Positions 35,642 to 45,320 of a stretch of 64,000 nucleotides of DNA are shown piece by piece. The notes under the pieces were generated by a model. That model did no database searches and was not told the DNA's origin. It saw only the letters and a program-made list of their open reading frames with translations. The DNA is from Brachybacterium endophyticum (GTDB lineage Bacteria; Actinomycetota; Actinomycetes; Actinomycetales; Dermabacteraceae): contig NZ_QFKX01000004.1 in NCBI RefSeq assembly GCF_003130585.1, positions 186,001-250,000 of the forward strand, given 5' to 3'. The first letter of the stretch is position 1. Every line of letters starts with the position of its first letter. A program made the position numbers and the translations under genes.

Positions 35642-36399
35642 CACTTCGCTCCCGCGAGGTAGCGCTCGTATCCCTCGGCCTCGAGACGGTCGGCGAGCTC
35701 GGGGCCACCCTGCTCGGCGATCTGGCCGTTGACGAACACGTGCACGAAGTCGGGCTTGATGTAGTTGAGGATGCGCGTGTAGTGGGTGATCAGCATGACG
35801 CCCACGTCGGTCGACTCCTTGGCGCGGTTGACGCCGTCGGAGACGATCCGCAGCGCGTCGACGTCGAGCCCGGAGTCGGTCTCGTCGAGGATCGCGATGT
35901 TGGGCTTCAGCAGCTCCATCTGGAGGATCTCGTGACGCTTCTTCTCGCCGCCGGAGAAGCCCTCGTTGACGTTGCGCTCGGCGAACACCTGGTCCATCTT
36001 GAGGTTGTCCATGGCGCCGCGCACGTCCTTGACCCAGGTGCGCAGGGCAGGGGCCGCGCCGTCGACCGCGGTCTTGGCGGTGCGCAGGAAGTTCGAGACG
36101 GTCACGCCGGGGACCTCGACGGGGTACTGCATGGCCAGGAAGAGGCCGGCGCGGGCGCGCTCGTCGACGCTCATCTCGAGCAGGTCCTCACCGTCGAGCG
36201 TGACGGTGCCCGAGGTGATCTCGTACTTGGGGTGGCCGGCGATCGAGTAGGCGAGCGTGGACTTGCCGGAGCCGTTGGGGCCCATGATGGCGTGGGTCTC
36301 GCCCGAGCGGATCGTCAGGTCGACGCCCTTGAGGATCTCCTTGGTCCCCTCGGGGGTCTCGACGGTGGCATGGAGGTCGTGGATCTCCAGGACAGACAT
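35641..36399 (-). CDS. sufC: SufC Fe-S assembly ATPase
   Basis: ABC-type ATPase that drives the SufBCD scaffold. The 252-residue protein has Walker A GPNGSGKST, signature FSGGEKKRHEI (the Suf form rather than LSGGQ), Walker B IAILDETDSGLD and the switch His in LITHYTRIL. It starts 55 bases after the Rieske gene, the only real gap inside the operon besides regulatory regions. Confidence 0.97.
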   Translation of the reverse strand: MSVLEIHDLHATVETPEGTKEILKGVDLTIRSGETHAIMGPNGSGKSTLAYSIAGHPKYEITSGTVTLDGEDLLEMSVDERARAGLFLAMQYPVEVPGVTVSNFLRTAKTAVDGAAPALRTWVKDVRGAMDNLKMDQVFAERNVNEGFSGGEKKRHEILQMELLKPNIAILDETDSGLDVDALRIVSDGVNRAKESTDVGVMLITHYTRILNYIKPDFVHVFVNGQIAEQGGPELADRLEAEGYERYLAGAK

Positions 36400-36454
36400 G
36401 GCGGTGGTCTCCTTCGGAATGAGGATCAGGTGGTGGGCGGTCGCGGGCGGAGGC

Positions 36455-36799
36455 TCAGCCGTCGGCCCCGGCGAGGGATCGCACGGGGTCCACGGAGATC
36501 GAGCCGTCCGCGTCGACGCGGACCGGATGGACGGGAACGGGGCGGACGGCCGGCAGCTGCAGGGGCCGGCCGGTGAGGAGGTCGAACTGGCTGCCGTGCT
36601 TACAGCACTCCAGGGTGCAGCCCTCGACGTCGCCGTCGGAGAGAGCGACGTCGTCGTGGGAGCACACGTCCGACAGGGCGTGGACTCCCCCGTCCTCATC
36701 GCGCGCGAGGGCGATCTCGACACCGGCGACCTCGCTGCCGAGGACCTCCCCGGGGCCGAGATCCTCCAGGCGCGCGACGCGGACGAAGGAGTCGCTCAT
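36455..36799 (-). CDS. Rieske-type non-heme [2Fe-2S] protein of the suf operon
   Basis: A 114-residue ferredoxin-like protein. The cluster motif is CSH (from about residue 46) followed by CCKHGSQFD, giving two Cys and two His ligands. It resembles the small subunit-like Rieske proteins found between sufD and sufC in many actinobacteria. A role in supplying electrons for cluster assembly is inferred from position only. The start overlaps the sufD stop (TGATG). Confidence 0.92.
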   Translation of the reverse strand: MSDSFVRVARLEDLGPGEVLGSEVAGVEIALARDEDGGVHALSDVCSHDDVALSDGDVEGCTLECCKHGSQFDLLTGRPLQLPAVRPVPVHPVRVDADGSISVDPVRSLAGADG

Positions 36800-38114
36800 C
36801 AGTTCATGCTCCGCTGCAGCTCGTCCTCGATCGAGTCGCTGAGGGCCTGGCGGATCTCGGGCACGTCGATCTGCTGGATCAGCTCGGCGAAGAAGCCGCG
36901 CACGACCAGACGGCGGGCCTCGAGCTCGGGGATGCCGCGAGCGCGCAGGTAGAACAGCTGCTCGTCGTCGAAGCGACCGGTGGCGGCGGCGTGGCCGGCG
37001 CCCTCGATCTCCCCGGTCTCGATCTCGAGGTTCGGCACCGAGTCGGCGCGCGCCCCCTCGGTGAGCACCAGGTTGCGGTTGAGCTCGTAGGTGCTCGTGC
37101 CCTCGGCCTCACGGCGGATGAGCACGTCACCGACCCAGACCGAGCGTGCGCCGCTGCCCTGCAGGGCGCCCTTGTACGCGGAGTTCGACGTGCAGTTCGG
37201 GGCCGCGTGGTCCACGAAGATGCGGTGCTCGAGGAACTGCTTCTCGTCGGCGAAGTACAGGCCGAGCTTCTCGAGCTCGCCGCCGGGGGCGGAGAACTCG
37301 CCGATCGCGTTGACGCGCACGGCGCGGCCACCGAGGGAGACCACGATGTGCTTGAGCCGGGCATCCCGACCCACCTTCGAGTGGTGGGTCGCGATGTGCA
37401 GGGCGTCGTCCTCCCAGTTCTGCAGGGAGATCACGGTCATCTGCGAGTTGTCGCCGACGACCATCTCGACGTTCTCGGCCATCCGGGTGCTGCCGGTGTG
37501 GTCGAGCACGAAGGTCGCGGTCGAGGACTCCTCCGTCTGCAGCACGATGTGCGCGTTGGAGCGGCGCTCGGCGTCCCGTCCGTGCGCCGTCAGCCGGAAG
37601 GGCTCGGCGAGCTCGGCGTTGCGCGGTGCGCGCAGGTGCAGGGCCTGATCGGTGCGCGCGGAGGCGACCGCGGAGGTGATGTCCTCGGGCACGAGCGCCT
37701 CGCCGCGCGGGGACTGGCCGGGCGCGAGGGTCCCGACCTCGGGGGCTCCCTCGGGCACGCTCACCTGGTAGTCGACGGCCGGATCGCCCTCGCGGTCCTC
37801 GGTGGCGAGGTCCTCGAACAGGGGCGAGAGCACGCGCAGCGGGGTGAAGCGCCACTCCTCGTTCTTGGAGGTGGGGCGGGAGAACTCCGCGACGTCGAAG
37901 GAGCGGTGGCGCTCACCTCGGGTCGCGGCCGAGGGCTTGCCGTCCTTGACGGCGATCCCCTCGTCCTCCAGCTTCGGCCCCTTGCCGCGGCCGCGGTCCT
38001 CCTCGGAGATGACCTCCTGGGCGAGGACGGGCGCGGCACCTGCCGCACCGCCCACGACCTCGTTGGCGACAGGGTCACCGGCGCTCTCGGGACCCTTCAC
38101 ATCGGTGCTCGTCA

Positions 38115-38115
<1 letters not shown>
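36799..38115 (-). CDS. sufD: SufD Fe-S scaffold subunit
   Basis: Partner of SufB in the SufBC2D complex. The 438-residue protein has an unusually acidic, low-similarity N-terminal region of about 75 residues before SKNEEWRFTPL, then the right-handed beta-helix, and the conserved C-terminal ending YLRARGIPELEARRLVVRGFF. It overlaps sufB and the Rieske gene by one base each (TGATG). Confidence 0.95.
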
Positions 38116-39541
<1,426 letters not shown>

Positions 39542-39545
<4 letters not shown>

Positions 39546-40300
39546 GCGGTCCTTCCCTCCGTGAGCGGAATATGGGTGGTGCAGGCGTGGGCGCCGCCTG
39601 CCAGGGTCGCGAGTCGCTGGACGGGTGCTCCTGCCATCCGACCGATGGCGGCGGTCTCGGCCTCGCAGAGCTCGGGATGGCGCGCCGCCACGTCCTGGAT
39701 GGGGCAGTGGCCCTGGACCAGCTGGGCCGTCTCCACCGTACGCGGGTTGCCCGAGCTCCCCGAGGCCGGGATGGTCACGGTCACGGGTCGCACCGTGGCG
39801 TTGTAGCCCCGCGCCGTGACGATGTCGGCCAGCAGCTCGACCCGACGTGCCCGGTCGACGTGCTCGCCCGCGGCCTCGAGCTCCTCGACGCGCTGGGCGA
39901 GCTCGGCCTCCCAGGGGGCCACGCGCGCGCAGGCGAGGTGGGTGAGGGCCTCTCCCCCGCCACGGCGGGAGAGCTCGTCCAGGGCGAGCATCGCGAGATC
40001 GTCGTACTCGCTGCCGAGGTCCTCGTGGGCGGAGGCCGAGAGCACGAAGCTCTTGGACGGTCGTCCGCGCCCGCGCTGGTGGACGGGCACTTCGTGCTCC
40101 TCGATCGCACCGTCGGCCTCGAGGGCGGAGAGGTGGCGACGTACGGCTGCACTGGTCAGACCGAACATCTCGGCGAGCGCGCGCGCGGAGATCGGTCCGT
40201 GCGTGGAGATGGCGTCGATCAGGCGCTCGCGGGTGTCGCGGGCCTCGCTCGACGCACGGTGGTCCCCGCAGGTGGCATGAGCCGAGTCGTGGGAGTCCAT
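39542..40300 (-). CDS. sufR: SufR: Fe-S sensing repressor of the suf operon
   Basis: A 252-residue DeoR/ArsR-like regulator that represses suf when it holds a cluster. The N-terminal winged helix (about 25-85) contains [21 protein letters not shown]. The C-terminal cluster cysteines are kept: GHCPIQ, twelve residues, ELCEAE, then HACTTH. The start at 40300 was chosen for its ribosome site GGAGGG six bases upstream. Longer frames would read through the promoter. It is the first gene of the suf operon. Confidence 0.94.
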
Positions 40301-40353
40301 CGGATGCCCTCCTTCCCTCGCGGGCATCGGCGTGGGCGACGCCGACCCGTCCG

Positions 40354-40373
40354 ATTTTACAACCGTAACGTTG
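40354..40373 (-). promoter_or_regulatory. SufR operator overlapping the sufR -10 region
   Basis: CAAC at 40360-40363 and GTTG at 40370-40373 form CAAC-N6-GTTG, the site described for cyanobacterial SufR. A -10 box TAAAAT (40354-40359, minus strand) abuts it, so bound SufR would sit between -35 and -10 of its own promoter. Confidence 0.7.
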
Positions 40374-40402
40374 CGAAAAGGCAGGGGGTAGGCCGGGTTC
40401 GG

Positions 40403-40418
40403 CGTGCGCCTGCGCACG
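40403..40418. repeat. 16-base palindrome in the sufR upstream region
   Basis: CGTGCGC-CT-GCGCACG is a perfect inverted repeat with a two-base centre. It lies directly beside the possible iron box. It could be another operator half or a chance GC palindrome. Confidence 0.35.
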
Positions 40419-40437
40419 TTAGGCAAGGCTTCCCGCA
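40419..40437 (+). promoter_or_regulatory. Possible DtxR/IdeR iron box
   Basis: The 19 bases TTAGGCAAGGCTTCCCGCA agree at 13 positions with the IdeR consensus TTAGGTTAGGCTAACCTAA. The left half is strong and the right half weak. It lies about 120 bases before sufR and about 120 before the thiol transferase gene. Confidence 0.4.
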
Positions 40438-40495
40438 CGCCCCTTCAGGTCCTCGCGCGAGGACGCGTCGTCACCCTGCTCCCCACCGGCCGTCC

Positions 40496-40524
40496 TTGCC
40501 GGTAGTTCAGCGTTCAATTAGCCT
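40496..40524 (+). promoter_or_regulatory. Promoter of the thiol transferase gene
   Basis: TTGCCG (40496-40501) and TAGCCT (40519-40524) are separated by 17 bases, a good sigma-70 type match, about 30 bases before the start codon at 40556. Confidence 0.6.
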
Positions 40525-40555
40525 GGTGGGGCACCGATTTCGTCAGGAGTGTCCG

Positions 40556-41608
40556 ATGACCACACAGGAATCGCACGATCAGACCGGCTCGTACGTCCAC
40601 GCCGGCAAGCCGTTCACCCGCGACATGAACTACATCGACGACCGGATCACGGCCGACGGCTCGAGCGGATGGCAGGTCGAGGCCGGGCGCTACCGCCTCG
40701 CGGTCTCGCGCGCCTGCCCGTGGGCCAATCGCACCATCATCGTCCGGCGACTGCTGGGCCTCGAGGACGCGCTCTCGATGGCCGTGGCCGGGCCGACGCA
40801 CGACAAGCGCTCCTGGACCTTCGACCTGGACCCGGGCGGCCGCGACCCGGTGCTGGGCATCGAGCGCCTCCAGGAGGCGTTCTTCGCCCGCTTCCCCGAC
40901 TACCCGCGCGGCATCACCGTGCCCGCGTTCGTCGACGTCCCCAGCGGAGGCGTGGTCACCAACGACTTCTCGCAGATCACCCTGGATCTCGAGACCGAGT
41001 GGACGGAGCACCACCGCGAGGGTGCACCGGACCTGTACCCGGTCCCGCTGCGCGCGCAGATCGACGAGCTGAACCACTGGGTGCTCCACCACGTGAACAA
41101 CGGCGTCTACAAGACCGGGTTCGCCGGCTCCCAGGAGGACTACGAGGCGGCCTACACCGACCTGTGGGAGAGCCTCGACGTGCTCGAGGACCGTCTCTCC
41201 CGCTCGCGCTACCTGATGGGCTCCTCGATCACCGAGGCCGACGTGCGTCTGTTCCCGACCCTGGTGCGCTTCGACCTCGTCTACTTCTCGCACTTCAAGG
41301 CGAACCGGCAGCCGCTGCGCACGATGCCGAACCTGTGGAACTACACCAAGGACCTCTTCCAGACCCCCGGCTTCGGCGACACCGTCGACGTCGAGCACAT
41401 CAAGCAGCACTACTACGTCGTGCAGACCGATCTGAACCCCACGCAGATCGTGCCCGTGGGCCCGGATGCCTCGATCCTCCTCGAGGACCACGACCGCGAT
41501 CGCTTCGAGACCGACACCTGGGGTCCCGGCGGCACAGCCCCGCAGCCGCCGAAGGCCGAGGAGGTCGTCGACCCGGCCCACACGCCTCTGCGCGTGAGCG
41601 GGCGCTGA
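40556..41608 (+). CDS. Xi-class glutathione (mycothiol)-hydroquinone reductase
   Basis: A 350-residue member of the Xi class of GST-fold enzymes, which reduce thiol-conjugated hydroquinones. The active-site Cys sits in SRACPWANR near residue 52, and the C-terminal helical domain is complete, with SSITEADVRLFPTLVRFD. Actinobacteria make mycothiol rather than glutathione, so mycothiol is the likely thiol, which is inference. AGGAG precedes the ATG at 40556. It is divergent from sufR and shares its upstream region. Confidence 0.9.
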   Translation: MTTQESHDQTGSYVHAGKPFTRDMNYIDDRITADGSSGWQVEAGRYRLAVSRACPWANRTIIVRRLLGLEDALSMAVAGPTHDKRSWTFDLDPGGRDPVLGIERLQEAFFARFPDYPRGITVPAFVDVPSGGVVTNDFSQITLDLETEWTEHHREGAPDLYPVPLRAQIDELNHWVLHHVNNGVYKTGFAGSQEDYEAAYTDLWESLDVLEDRLSRSRYLMGSSITEADVRLFPTLVRFDLVYFSHFKANRQPLRTMPNLWNYTKDLFQTPGFGDTVDVEHIKQHYYVVQTDLNPTQIVPVGPDASILLEDHDRDRFETDTWGPGGTAPQPPKAEEVVDPAHTPLRVSGR

Positions 41609-41687
41609 GCGGGCCCACGCCTCCGGGATCTCCGGGCACGGGCGGAAGCCAGGTCACAGGTGCAGGTTCCGCTCGGGCGCCGGGGCC

Positions 41688-41693
41688 TAGCAT
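41688..41693 (+). promoter_or_regulatory. -10 element of the ABC exporter operon
   Basis: TAGCAT lies ten bases before the ATG at 41704, so the message would have almost no leader. No ribosome site is seen before this start. Confidence 0.45.
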
Positions 41694-41703
41694 GGTCGGC
41701 GAC

Positions 41704-42606
41704 ATGAACGACCACGCCCCCGCCCTCGAGATCCGCGACCTCACGCGCAGCTTCGGCTCGGTGCGCGCCCTGGACGGCGCGGGTCTGTGCGCACGGCGGG
41801 GCGAGGTCACGGCCCTGCTGGGCCCCAACGGCGCGGGCAAGACCACCACGATCAGCTGCGCCACCGGCCTGCTGAAGCCCGACAGTGGCAGCGTGGAGGT
41901 GCTCGGCGAGGACCCCTGGCAGGCCGGAGCGGACCTGCGCGCCCGGGTGGGCGTGATGATCCAGGACGGCGGACTCGCCTCGGGAGCGACCGCCCTGCAG
42001 CTCCTGCACTACGGCGCCTCGCTCTACGCCTACCCCCTCGAGGCCGACGAGGTCGCCGAGCACCTGGGCATCACGGATTTCGGCGGCACCCTGGTGCGCC
42101 GGCTCTCGGGCGGCCAGCGCCAGCGCCTCGCGCTGGCGCTGGCGATCATCGGTCGCCCCGAGCTGGTGTTCCTCGACGAGCCCACCGCCGGGATGGACCC
42201 CGGCATCCGACGCACCGTGCGCGACCTGATCCGCGCCCTCGCGCGGACCGGCACCGCGGTCGTGCTGACCACGCACCTGATGGACGACGTCGAGGGGCTC
42301 GCCGACCAGGTCGTCGTGATCTCCGGCGGGCGGACGGTCGCCGCCGGCACCGTCGACGAGGTGATCGCCGCCCATCGCGCTCCCGATGCGACGCTCACCG
42401 TGACCGCTCGCGCGCGCGGCGTCGCCCCGGACGCCGCCGAGGCGCTGAGCGCCGATCTGCGGGCAACGGCCCGCCTCCACGGGGTCGACCTCGAGCTCAG
42501 CACCGGTGGTGCCGCCGACCTCGAGAGCGTCCTGCTGGACCTCATCGACGAGCCGGACGCCGGCGGCCTCGCCGCCGCCACCGCACGAACACGGGAGGCC
42601 CGATGA
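41704..42606 (+). CDS. ABC transporter ATP-binding protein
   Basis: ATPase of a drug or lipid exporter-type (ABC-2) system, 300 residues. Walker A GPNGAGKTTT, signature LSGGQRQRLALALA and Walker B LVFLDEPTAGMD are all present, followed by a C-terminal domain of about 80 residues. The ATG at 41704 was chosen over 41692, which lies inside the -10 box. The permease gene overlaps its end as ATGA. In actinobacteria this pair often sits between the suf operon and ctaA. The substrate is unknown. Confidence 0.92.
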   Translation: MNDHAPALEIRDLTRSFGSVRALDGAGLCARRGEVTALLGPNGAGKTTTISCATGLLKPDSGSVEVLGEDPWQAGADLRARVGVMIQDGGLASGATALQLLHYGASLYAYPLEADEVAEHLGITDFGGTLVRRLSGGQRQRLALALAIIGRPELVFLDEPTAGMDPGIRRTVRDLIRALARTGTAVVLTTHLMDDVEGLADQVVVISGGRTVAAGTVDEVIAAHRAPDATLTVTARARGVAPDAAEALSADLRATARLHGVDLELSTGGAADLESVLLDLIDEPDAGGLAAATARTREAR

Positions 42607-43388
42607 GCACCGTCCCGACCACCTCGCCGACGCGTCGTCCCGCATCGCCCGCACCGGCCCTGCAGCGGATCCTCGCCCACGCCCGGCTCGAGGCGAGGGT
42701 GCTGCTGACCAACGGCGAGCAGCTGATGGTGGCGATCCTGATGCCCGCGCTGGTGCTGATCGCCCTGCGCTTCGTGCCCGTCGGCCGCCTCGACGGGGTC
42801 TCCTCGATCGACACCGCGGTCGCCGCCACCGCCGCCACCGCCCTGATCTCGACCTCGTTCACCTCGCAGGCGATCCAGACCGGCTTCGACCGTCGCGGCG
42901 GGGTCCTGCGCTGGATCGCGACCACGCCCCTGGGGCGTGACGGCTATCTGGCCGGCAAGATCCTCGCGACCCTCTGCGTCCATCTGCTGCAGGTCGTCGT
43001 GCTCGCCCTGATCGCCCTGGCCCTCGGCTGGCACCCGGGCGTCGGCGGACTGTTCGCCGCGCTCCCGATCTGGCTGGTGGGGACGGTCGCGTTCGGGGCC
43101 ATCGGACTGCTGGTGGCCGGGACCCTGCGCACCGAGGCCGTGCTCGCGGTCTCCAACGTGCTGTTCGTGCTGTTCGTGGCGCTCGGCGGCGTCGCGATCC
43201 CGACCTCGTCCTACCCCCGTCTGCTGCGGGGGCTCGTGGACCTGCTGCCCTCGGGGGCCCTCGGGGAACTGCTGCGCTCGGTGCTCGCCGGGGGCTCGTT
43301 CCCTGCCGGCTCCCTCGTCGTGCTGATCCTGTGGGCGGTCGCCGGATGCTTCGCCGTCGCACGCTGGTTCCGCTGGACCTCCGCGTGA
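42603..43388 (+). CDS. ABC-2 type permease
   Basis: The membrane partner of the preceding ATPase, 261 residues with about six helices (near 45-60, 75-95, 120-145, 150-175, 180-200 and 235-255). It has the ABC-2 hallmark of a cytoplasmic segment RGGVLRWIATTPLGRDGYLAGKI before the third helix. Nothing indicates the substrate. The position just before ctaA is conserved, so a link to respiratory heme or cytochrome assembly is possible but unproven. Confidence 0.9.
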   Translation: MSTVPTTSPTRRPASPAPALQRILAHARLEARVLLTNGEQLMVAILMPALVLIALRFVPVGRLDGVSSIDTAVAATAATALISTSFTSQAIQTGFDRRGGVLRWIATTPLGRDGYLAGKILATLCVHLLQVVVLALIALALGWHPGVGGLFAALPIWLVGTVAFGAIGLLVAGTLRTEAVLAVSNVLFVLFVALGGVAIPTSSYPRLLRGLVDLLPSGALGELLRSVLAGGSFPAGSLVVLILWAVAGCFAVARWFRWTSA

Positions 43389-43470
43389 GCGCCTCTCCCG
43401 CCCGCTCCCGAACGGCTCGTCCGACCGTTCGCACCTCTCGCCCATCACCCACGCCCCCGAGGACCGCCCC

Positions 43471-44457
43471 ATGACACCCGTGCCCGCCTCGCACGCCTCG
43501 CCCTCCCTCGCCGCCCTGGCGCCGTGGAAACGCCGCGCCGTCCGGATCGTCTTCTGGGGGAACCTGATCTGCCAGATGGGCATCATCGTCACCGGCGGTG
43601 TCGTCCGTCTGTCGAAGTCGGGGCTGGGCTGCACGACCTGGCCCAGCTGCGAGCCGGGCCAGTTCACCCCGCGCTACAGCGCGTCGATGGGGATCCGACC
43701 GTTCATCGAGTTCGGGAACCGCACGCTCACCGGCGTGCTCGGGATCTTCGCGATCGCCCTGCTGGTGGTCACGATCCTCTGGCTGCGCGGCAAGGGCCGC
43801 TCGTTCGTCCTCACGGCCCTCCTCCCGCTCGTGGGCACGGCGGCGCAGGCGATCGTCGGCATGGTGGTCGTGAAGCTGCACCTGCATCCGGTCGCCGTCG
43901 CCCCGCACTTCCTGATCTCGATCGTCCTGGTGGTGGTCTCCGCCGTCCTGGTGGTGCGCGTGCACGACGGGGACGGCCGGATCCGACGCGTGGTCCCGGC
44001 GCCGTTGGTCGCGCTGTCCGTGGTGATGGCGGTGGTCTCCGCCGCCGTGCTGCTGCTGGGCACGCTCACCACGAACTCCGGTCCGCACTCGGGCGACATC
44101 GACGCCACCATGCGCCTGGGACTCGATCCCCGCACCGTCTCCTGGCTGCACGCGGACTCGGTGATGCTCTTCTCGGGTCTCCTCGTCGGACTGATGCTCT
44201 GCCTGTACCTGATGAAGGCGCCGCGCCGCACCCGGCGCACGGCCTGGCTGGTCGTCGCCGTGACGGCGCTGCAGGCGGTGATCGGCTACACCCAGTACTT
44301 CACGGGCCTGCCCGAGGTCCTCGTGGGGCTGCACATGACCGGCGCGGCCCTGTTCACCGCCGCGGTCACCGCGATCGTCTCGACCTGCTTCTCGTGGACC
44401 GATCTCGCCGAGTCCGCGGCCGACGTGCGCGTGGTCGAACCCTCGGAGCAGCGATGA
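43471..44457 (+). CDS. ctaA: Heme A synthase (COX15/CtaA)
   Basis: Oxidises the methyl group of heme O to make heme A for aa3 oxidase. The 328-residue membrane protein has eight predicted helices and the conserved histidines (for example LHLHPVAVAPHFL and GLHMTG). Two Cys in the first loop (GLGCTTWPSC) match the disulfide pair of Gram-positive CtaA. ctaB is not adjacent. The stop overlaps the map start (ATGA). Confidence 0.94.
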   Translation: MTPVPASHASPSLAALAPWKRRAVRIVFWGNLICQMGIIVTGGVVRLSKSGLGCTTWPSCEPGQFTPRYSASMGIRPFIEFGNRTLTGVLGIFAIALLVVTILWLRGKGRSFVLTALLPLVGTAAQAIVGMVVVKLHLHPVAVAPHFLISIVLVVVSAVLVVRVHDGDGRIRRVVPAPLVALSVVMAVVSAAVLLLGTLTTNSGPHSGDIDATMRLGLDPRTVSWLHADSVMLFSGLLVGLMLCLYLMKAPRRTRRTAWLVVAVTALQAVIGYTQYFTGLPEVLVGLHMTGAALFTAAVTAIVSTCFSWTDLAESAADVRVVEPSEQR

Positions 44458-45284
44458 TCCGGGGCAGGCGTCGGGAGCGCAGGCTCGAGCTGCCCACCAC
44501 GGCGCAGGCGGCCCCCGCGGGTCGCTTCGTCGCCGGGGTGCTCTCGCACCTGCGCGAGAGCGTGCGCCCCGGCGACTCGCTGCTGGACGTGGACGCCGAG
44601 GCGCACCGCATGATCCGTGAGGCGGGGGCGACCAGCTGCTACCTCGACTACCACCCGCGCTTCGGGGCGTACCCCTTCGGTCGCGTGATGTGCACGTCGG
44701 TCAACGACACCGTCCTGCACGGCCGTCCCTACGAACGGGTGCTCGAGGCCGGGGACCTGCTCTCGCTGGACTTCGCGATCGAGCTGGAGGGGTGGGTCGC
44801 CGACTCCGCGCTCTCGTTCGTGGTGGGTGCCGACGCGACGGATCCCGCCGACCTCGCCCTGATCGACGACGTCGAGACCGTGATGTGGGCGGGGATCGCG
44901 GAGGTGCGCGCCGGCGCGCACGTCGGGGACATCGGGCACGCGGTCGAGGCCGAGGCACGCCGGCTGGGCCACGTCATCAATCACGAGTTCGGCGGCCACG
45001 GCGTGGGCCGCACGATGCACGAGTCCCCGTTCGTCCCCAATCACGGAGAGCCGGGCGCCGGCCCCGAGCTGCGTGCGGGCATGCTGCTGACGGTCGAGCC
45101 GTTCCTCATGCACGGCACCGATCAGGTCCACATCACCGATCGCGACGGCTGGTCCGTTATGTCCGTGGACGGGTCCCGCGGCGCCCACGCCGAGCACACG
45201 CTGCAGGTCACCGACGGGCCGCCGATCGTGCTCACGGCGCGCGAGGGCGAGGAGCTCAGGGTCGGGGTGCGCGCCGGGGCCTGA
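44454..45284 (+). CDS. map: Methionine aminopeptidase, type I
   Basis: Removes N-terminal methionine. The 276-residue protein has all five metal ligands in order: Asp in SLDFAIEL, Asp in WVADSALSF, His in GGHGVGRTMHE, Glu in LTVEPFL and Glu in HAEHTLQV. It is probably an accessory copy, since a housekeeping map normally lies near secY. The ATG overlaps the ctaA stop. Confidence 0.92.
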   Translation: MIRGRRRERRLELPTTAQAAPAGRFVAGVLSHLRESVRPGDSLLDVDAEAHRMIREAGATSCYLDYHPRFGAYPFGRVMCTSVNDTVLHGRPYERVLEAGDLLSLDFAIELEGWVADSALSFVVGADATDPADLALIDDVETVMWAGIAEVRAGAHVGDIGHAVEAEARRLGHVINHEFGGHGVGRTMHESPFVPNHGEPGAGPELRAGMLLTVEPFLMHGTDQVHITDRDGWSVMSVDGSRGAHAEHTLQVTDGPPIVLTAREGEELRVGVRAGA

Positions 45285-45288
45285 GACG

Positions 45289-45310
45289 GTGCGGCGCCGC
45301 CGGGCCGCAC
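45289..45310. terminator. Bidirectional hairpin after map
   Basis: GTGCGGC (45289-45295) pairs with GCCGCAC (45304-45310) around an eight-base loop, between map and the convergent sugar dehydrogenase gene. Confidence 0.6.
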
Positions 45311-45320
45311 GTCGCGGTGA

